Shown here: positions 60,840 through 64,000 of the stretch, piece by piece | Layout of the letters: each line of letters begins with the position of its first letter | How positions within the stretch are numbered: the first letter of the stretch is position 1 | Assembly (NCBI RefSeq): GCF_000430825.1 | Contig: NZ_AUMT01000003.1 | Location: 1 to 64,000 of the forward strand | Direction: 5' to 3' | Length of the DNA stretch: 64,000 nucleotides | Source of the DNA: Chryseobacterium daeguense DSM 19388 | GTDB taxonomy: Bacteria; Bacteroidota; Bacteroidia; Flavobacteriales; Weeksellaceae | Notes under the pieces: generated by a model | What the model was told of the DNA's origin: nothing | The model's input: the letters and a program-made list of their open reading frames with translations, nothing else | Database searches by the model: none | Program-made: the position numbers and the translations under genes

Positions 60840-62141
60840 CTAATTTTTGACGGCTTTTCCGTAGACCTCCAGTGCACGCTGCCTCGCAAAAGTGTGTTCT
60901 ACCACAGCTTCCCGGTTGAGATCTTCATCAGTGAGCCAGGTTTTGATATACTTATAATCTTTATCAAACTTTTTGGTCTGTTCGTACGGATTAAAAACCC
61001 TGAAATAAGGCGCTGCATCGCAGCCGCAACCTGCTGCCCACTGCCAGTTCCCGTTATTGGAAGACAATTCATAATCCAATAGCTTCTGAGCAAAATAAGC
61101 TTCACCCCAGCGCCAGTCGATCAATAGATGTTTGGTAAGAAAACTTGCAGTTATCATCCGCACCCTGTTATGCATAAATCCGGTTTCATTGAGCTGTCTC
61201 ATTCCTGCATCTACAATGGGATATCCGGTTTTTCCTTCGCACCAGAGCTTAAATTCATCTTCATTATTCCGCCATTGTATATTTTCATATTTCTCTTTGA
61301 AAGAATGATGGACGACTTTAGGAAAATGAAATAAAATCTGCATAAAAAACTCCCTCCAGATGAGTTCATTCAGCCAGGTTTCATTATGCTTTAATGCAAA
61401 ATTCACACATTTCCGAACAGATATGGTTCCGAAACGCAATGCAATTCCCAGATGCGTCGTATGATCCATGCGAGGAAAGTCCCTGTATTTATCATAATCG
61501 TCAATGATTGATTTATTCAGCACCGGAACTTCAAACTCAATATCTGTCTTTTTAAAGCCGATCTCTTTCAATTCAGGAAATTTCCCGGCATTATATTGTA
61601 AAAACTGAGAAAAATTAATTTTATATTCTTTTATTCCGATTGAATTAAGTGTTTCGTTCCATTTCTTTGAGTAAGGCGTAAAAACCGTGTAGGGACTGCC
61701 ATCATTTTTTACCACTTCGTTTTTCGCGAAAATTACCTGGTCTTTACAGCTCTCAAATTCAATATTTTTATCTTTAAGGAAATCAGCAATTTGTTGATCT
61801 CTTCGAATCGCGTCAGGCTCATAATCTTCATTGCAAAAGACTTTTTCTACCGAATATTCTTCAGTTAATTTTTTAAACGCTTCCAAAGGCTTATTATGAA
61901 ATATTTTCAATCCGCTTTTATGGGATTTCAGCTCGTCATGAATTTTATGTAATGCCTGATGGAAATAATCGACCCTTTTATCATGCTTATCTTCAAGCTT
62001 ATTAAGGATTTCGGTATCGAAAATAAATACCGGCAATACTTTTAATCCTGATTCCAAAGCCTTTTTTAATCCTGTATTGTCTTCCAGCCGGAGATCTCTT
62101 CGAAACCAGAAAATATTTATTTTATCCGCTTTTTTTAGCAT
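60840..62141 (-). CDS. phrB: Deoxyribodipyrimidine photolyase (CPD class I)
   Basis: 433 aa flavoprotein that repairs cyclobutane pyrimidine dimers with light. N-terminal Rossmann antenna domain (NIFWFRRDLRLEDNTGL; CNEDYEPDAIRRD). The C-terminal FAD domain has THLGIALRFGTIS, ELIWREFFMQILFHFP, TGYPIVDAGMRQLNETGFMHNR, MITASFLTKHLLIDWRWGE and GNWQWAAGCGCDAAPYFRVFNP, including the Trp residues of the electron chain. It is the last gene of a four-gene operon, 8 bp after the SRPBCC gene, and is followed by a terminator. Confidence 0.96.
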   Translation of the reverse strand: MLKKADKINIFWFRRDLRLEDNTGLKKALESGLKVLPVFIFDTEILNKLEDKHDKRVDYFHQALHKIHDELKSHKSGLKIFHNKPLEAFKKLTEEYSVEKVFCNEDYEPDAIRRDQQIADFLKDKNIEFESCKDQVIFAKNEVVKNDGSPYTVFTPYSKKWNETLNSIGIKEYKINFSQFLQYNAGKFPELKEIGFKKTDIEFEVPVLNKSIIDDYDKYRDFPRMDHTTHLGIALRFGTISVRKCVNFALKHNETWLNELIWREFFMQILFHFPKVVHHSFKEKYENIQWRNNEDEFKLWCEGKTGYPIVDAGMRQLNETGFMHNRVRMITASFLTKHLLIDWRWGEAYFAQKLLDYELSSNNGNWQWAAGCGCDAAPYFRVFNPYEQTKKFDKDYKYIKTWLTDEDLNREAVVEHTFARQRALEVYGKAVKN

Positions 62142-62149
62142 AAATAATT

Positions 62150-62608
62150 TTATCTGTTAAATCTTTCCTCTAAAATTTTATAACGATAATCAAAAATATC
62201 GTGAAGCTTTTTCTTGACCAAAACATTGTGCGCAATTTCCCCCAAAAAACCAAAAGGCAATTCGTAATCTACCGTATCTTTCATAAGAACACCATTTTCA
62301 TTTTCGATAAATTCATGATGGTGATGCCAGAGCTTATAAGGCCCTTTCTTCTGAAAATCAGTAAAGCTTTTCTGAAAATCAACCTGAATAATCTCCGTTT
62401 TCCATTTCATTTTGATTCCAAATAACGGCGAAACAAAATAATCAATGATCATTCCTTCAAAAATTTCGTCATTTTCAAAATGGGTTAATACTATGAAATT
62501 CATTTCTTTCGGGGTTATTTCCGAGAGATTATTGGCCGAGGAAAAGAATTTCCACGCGGTTTGTAAGTCGCAGTTCAATTGCTGCTCGCGATAAAGCTGG
62601 TGTTTCAT
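62150..62608 (-). CDS. SRPBCC (START-like) domain protein
   Basis: 152 aa, one helix-grip fold. The opening REQQLNCDLQTAWKFFSSANNLSEITP and the KMKWKTEIIQVD, YKLWHHHHEFIENENGVLM and DTVDYELPFGFLGEIAHN strands match the group that pipelines name cell-division inhibitor-like or ligand-binding SRPBCC. Homologues often sit next to photolyase genes, as here, but the ligand is unknown. Located 8 bp before phrB and 10 bp after the L,D-transpeptidase-like gene. Confidence 0.82.
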   Translation of the reverse strand: MKHQLYREQQLNCDLQTAWKFFSSANNLSEITPKEMNFIVLTHFENDEIFEGMIIDYFVSPLFGIKMKWKTEIIQVDFQKSFTDFQKKGPYKLWHHHHEFIENENGVLMKDTVDYELPFGFLGEIAHNVLVKKKLHDIFDYRYKILEERFNR

Positions 62609-62618
62609 TGTTTTGATT

Positions 62619-63278
62619 TTAATTATAGATCCACATCAAAACAGGTTTCTTTGATTTCTGAAGCATTGGGTCAATTTCCCTCATTGCGTTATTAGATATT
62701 GTCGGGCAGCCCCATCCTTCCGGCGATCCATTGGGAAAAACTTCTTCATCGCTCATAAGATCCCACGAGTGAAAAACAATAAATCTCTTCAACGCGTTGC
62801 TGTTGGTTTCTTCCAGGCCGTGCATCAGATATTTTACATTGATTCCCCAATCACTGTGACCTCTTCCCTGCAATTTATATTTGCCCAAAGATGAAAGGTG
62901 GCTGCCATCTTCATTGCTGAACGTAGGCTTATCTTTCGACTGGTCTTTACTCCATGAATTTGAGCCGCAGCCATGACCCACCAGATATTTCTTTGAAACA
63001 GAATTTGTTTTAAAATCCCAGATAAAAAACCTTTTAACGCCGGAATGCAGGCTCATATCAATCAGAATACAGAAATCCGTATTAAATTTCCCTGACTGAC
63101 AAAACTTTAGTGCTTCATCGGCTTTGGCTTTTGTTTTGGTTAAATCAATGCTCTGTTTCTTTTCAACAATTTCAATCTTTTCAGCTTCAGGCTGCCTTGC
63201 TTTTTTGAAATCTTCTTTTTTGTCTGTTTTGCATGAAAACAATAATAGAAATACAAAAATCACACTAAAAATTTTCAT
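62619..63278 (-). CDS. L,D-transpeptidase catalytic-domain lipoprotein (YkuD_2-like)
   Basis: 219 aa. Signal with lipobox LLLFSC. After a charged linker the catalytic domain starts at FNTDFCILIDMSLHSG, with FFIWDFKTNSV and KKYLVGHGCGSNSWS. The active-site region has FIVFHSWDLMSDEEVFPNGS and the nucleophile Cys in EGWGCPTIS. The family is related to enzymes that make 3-3 peptidoglycan cross-links or attach lipoproteins; the role of this subgroup is not established. It follows the TIGR02117 gene after 6 bp. Confidence 0.85.
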   Translation of the reverse strand: MKIFSVIFVFLLLFSCKTDKKEDFKKARQPEAEKIEIVEKKQSIDLTKTKAKADEALKFCQSGKFNTDFCILIDMSLHSGVKRFFIWDFKTNSVSKKYLVGHGCGSNSWSKDQSKDKPTFSNEDGSHLSSLGKYKLQGRGHSDWGINVKYLMHGLEETNSNALKRFIVFHSWDLMSDEEVFPNGSPEGWGCPTISNNAMREIDPMLQKSKKPVLMWIYN

Positions 63279-63284
63279 TAATGT

Positions 63285-63968
63285 TTATTTGTAATGTAAA
63301 AAAATACCATAATCTGAAGGAGTCCAGAGAGCGGCTTTCTGGCCGGCTGCTTTTAAGGCATCATTTGCCCAGGTATTGCAGGTATCCAGAAAGCTGTATT
63401 TACCTTTTGCATCGTAAAACGCATCGTTGTCACTGTAAACCGCATTGGTAGGAATAAGCTTGAAATTTCCTTTTTCATCCTTGTCGAATTTATCTTCTAC
63501 AAACCGAACCAGTTTTTTATATTGATCCTTACTGATCATGATTTTAATACAATCATCGCCTTCAACCATTTTTTTATAATAAGTACAGTGCATGGCAGAT
63601 TCGCTAAGCCAGAAAGCCGCTTTAAAAGCCGTTGAAAATTTCAGGTCTGCCCAGGTAGGTGTATCAAGATAAAAACCCTTGTCTCCCCATCCTATACCGA
63701 CGTAAGTGTAGTCTGTCTCGCCGGATTTGGTATTGGCAAAAGGAATTTTTGCACTCCAGTCCTGAAGATCATTCTTTACAGGCATTACAATATCTGTGTG
63801 GACGCCGTTGGTATAAATGTAAACAGGAATTTCTTTTTTCTGACCGTCATCTTTTGCAGACACTTCAATAAAAGGCAACAAATAGCCCAGCGCTACGTAC
63901 AAAACAACGATTCCTATAATGATTCCCAAAGTTTTTAGAATTAGAAACAGCATCTTTTTCACATTCAT
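63285..63968 (-). CDS. TIGR02117/DUF2459 family protein
   Basis: 227 aa. One N-terminal membrane helix (~8-32), then an extracytoplasmic domain: PVYIYTNGVHTDIVMPV with a conserved His, YTYVGIGWGDKGFYLDTPTW, and CNTWANDALKAAG with a conserved Cys. The Cys-His pattern recalls papain/NlpC-like folds, but no activity has been shown that I know of. It is the first gene of a four-gene operon with the L,D-transpeptidase-like, SRPBCC and photolyase genes. Its promoter should lie upstream of the window end. Confidence 0.88.
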   Translation of the reverse strand: MNVKKMLFLILKTLGIIIGIVVLYVALGYLLPFIEVSAKDDGQKKEIPVYIYTNGVHTDIVMPVKNDLQDWSAKIPFANTKSGETDYTYVGIGWGDKGFYLDTPTWADLKFSTAFKAAFWLSESAMHCTYYKKMVEGDDCIKIMISKDQYKKLVRFVEDKFDKDEKGNFKLIPTNAVYSDNDAFYDAKGKYSFLDTCNTWANDALKAAGQKAALWTPSDYGIFLHYK

Positions 63969-64000
63969 GTTGTTAAAATGGTTAATAAAAATTTAATCTG

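Noticed and set aside
1..64000. CRISPR arrays, tRNA and rRNA genes, prophage
   Set aside because: No regularly spaced direct repeats, cloverleaf-like segments with CCA-proximal signatures, or phage structural genes were seen on reading.

Overview
The window is from a low-GC member of the Bacteroidota, most like Chryseobacterium or a close relative in the Flavobacteriia. The evidence is a SusC/SusD pair, PL11/GH105/GH106/GH28 enzymes, TAnnTTTG-like promoter elements, no consistent Shine-Dalgarno signals, DUF4142, GH97 and TIGR02117 proteins, and many short dispersed palindromic repeats. No tRNA, rRNA, CRISPR array or prophage was seen.

Layout. 1-794: right end of an IS3-family element that has cut off a porin gene, leaving only its C-terminal barrel strands. 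812-2242: DASS-family di/tricarboxylate transporter. 2378-5017: multi-PAS histidine kinase with a single-domain response regulator. 5228-7369: unrecognised beta-propeller-like protein. 7665-42425: a large pectin locus for rhamnogalacturonan I (RG-I). A plus-strand arm carries a GH28 and two large six-hairpin glycosidase-like proteins, followed by a GntR regulator with a sugar-binding domain. The minus-strand arm carries GH28, GH2, CE12-like esterase, GH106, PL11, GH105, RhaT, SusC, SusD, RhaEW, RhaI, a rhamnulokinase-like FGGY kinase, LldD and a small NTF2-like protein. Read together: secreted enzymes cut and debranch RG-I, SusCD imports oligomers, RhaT imports L-rhamnose, and RhaI, the kinase and RhaEW give DHAP plus lactaldehyde then lactate, which LldD oxidises to pyruvate. 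One inverted-repeat motif recurs upstream of susC, rhaEW and, more weakly, rhaT and the first GH28. A second, CAATCGATT-type motif lies upstream of the first GH28, rhaT and the PL11 gene.

42426-42954 is a non-functional stretch holding gene fragments. 42955-46863 is a 1302-residue hybrid sensor kinase (GAF, PAS repeats, HisKA, HATPase, two receivers, HPt). 47088-47705 is a DUF4142 lipoprotein.

47768-53623 is a tight five-gene operon, in transcription order egtD, egtB, an ABC ATPase, an ABC permease fused to a substrate-binding domain, and a PatB/MalY-type PLP C-S lyase. I read it as a self-contained ergothioneine synthesis and uptake operon. The binding domain of the fused permease is circularly permuted relative to the OpuCC/OsmF order. 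This is the most interesting system in the window.

53884-63968: GH97 glycosidase, a small HTH ORF, a membrane-anchored TPR/HTH regulator, two hypothetical proteins, an sdhC-like gene without sdhAB beside it, and a four-gene operon of TIGR02117 protein, L,D-transpeptidase-like lipoprotein, SRPBCC protein and CPD photolyase.
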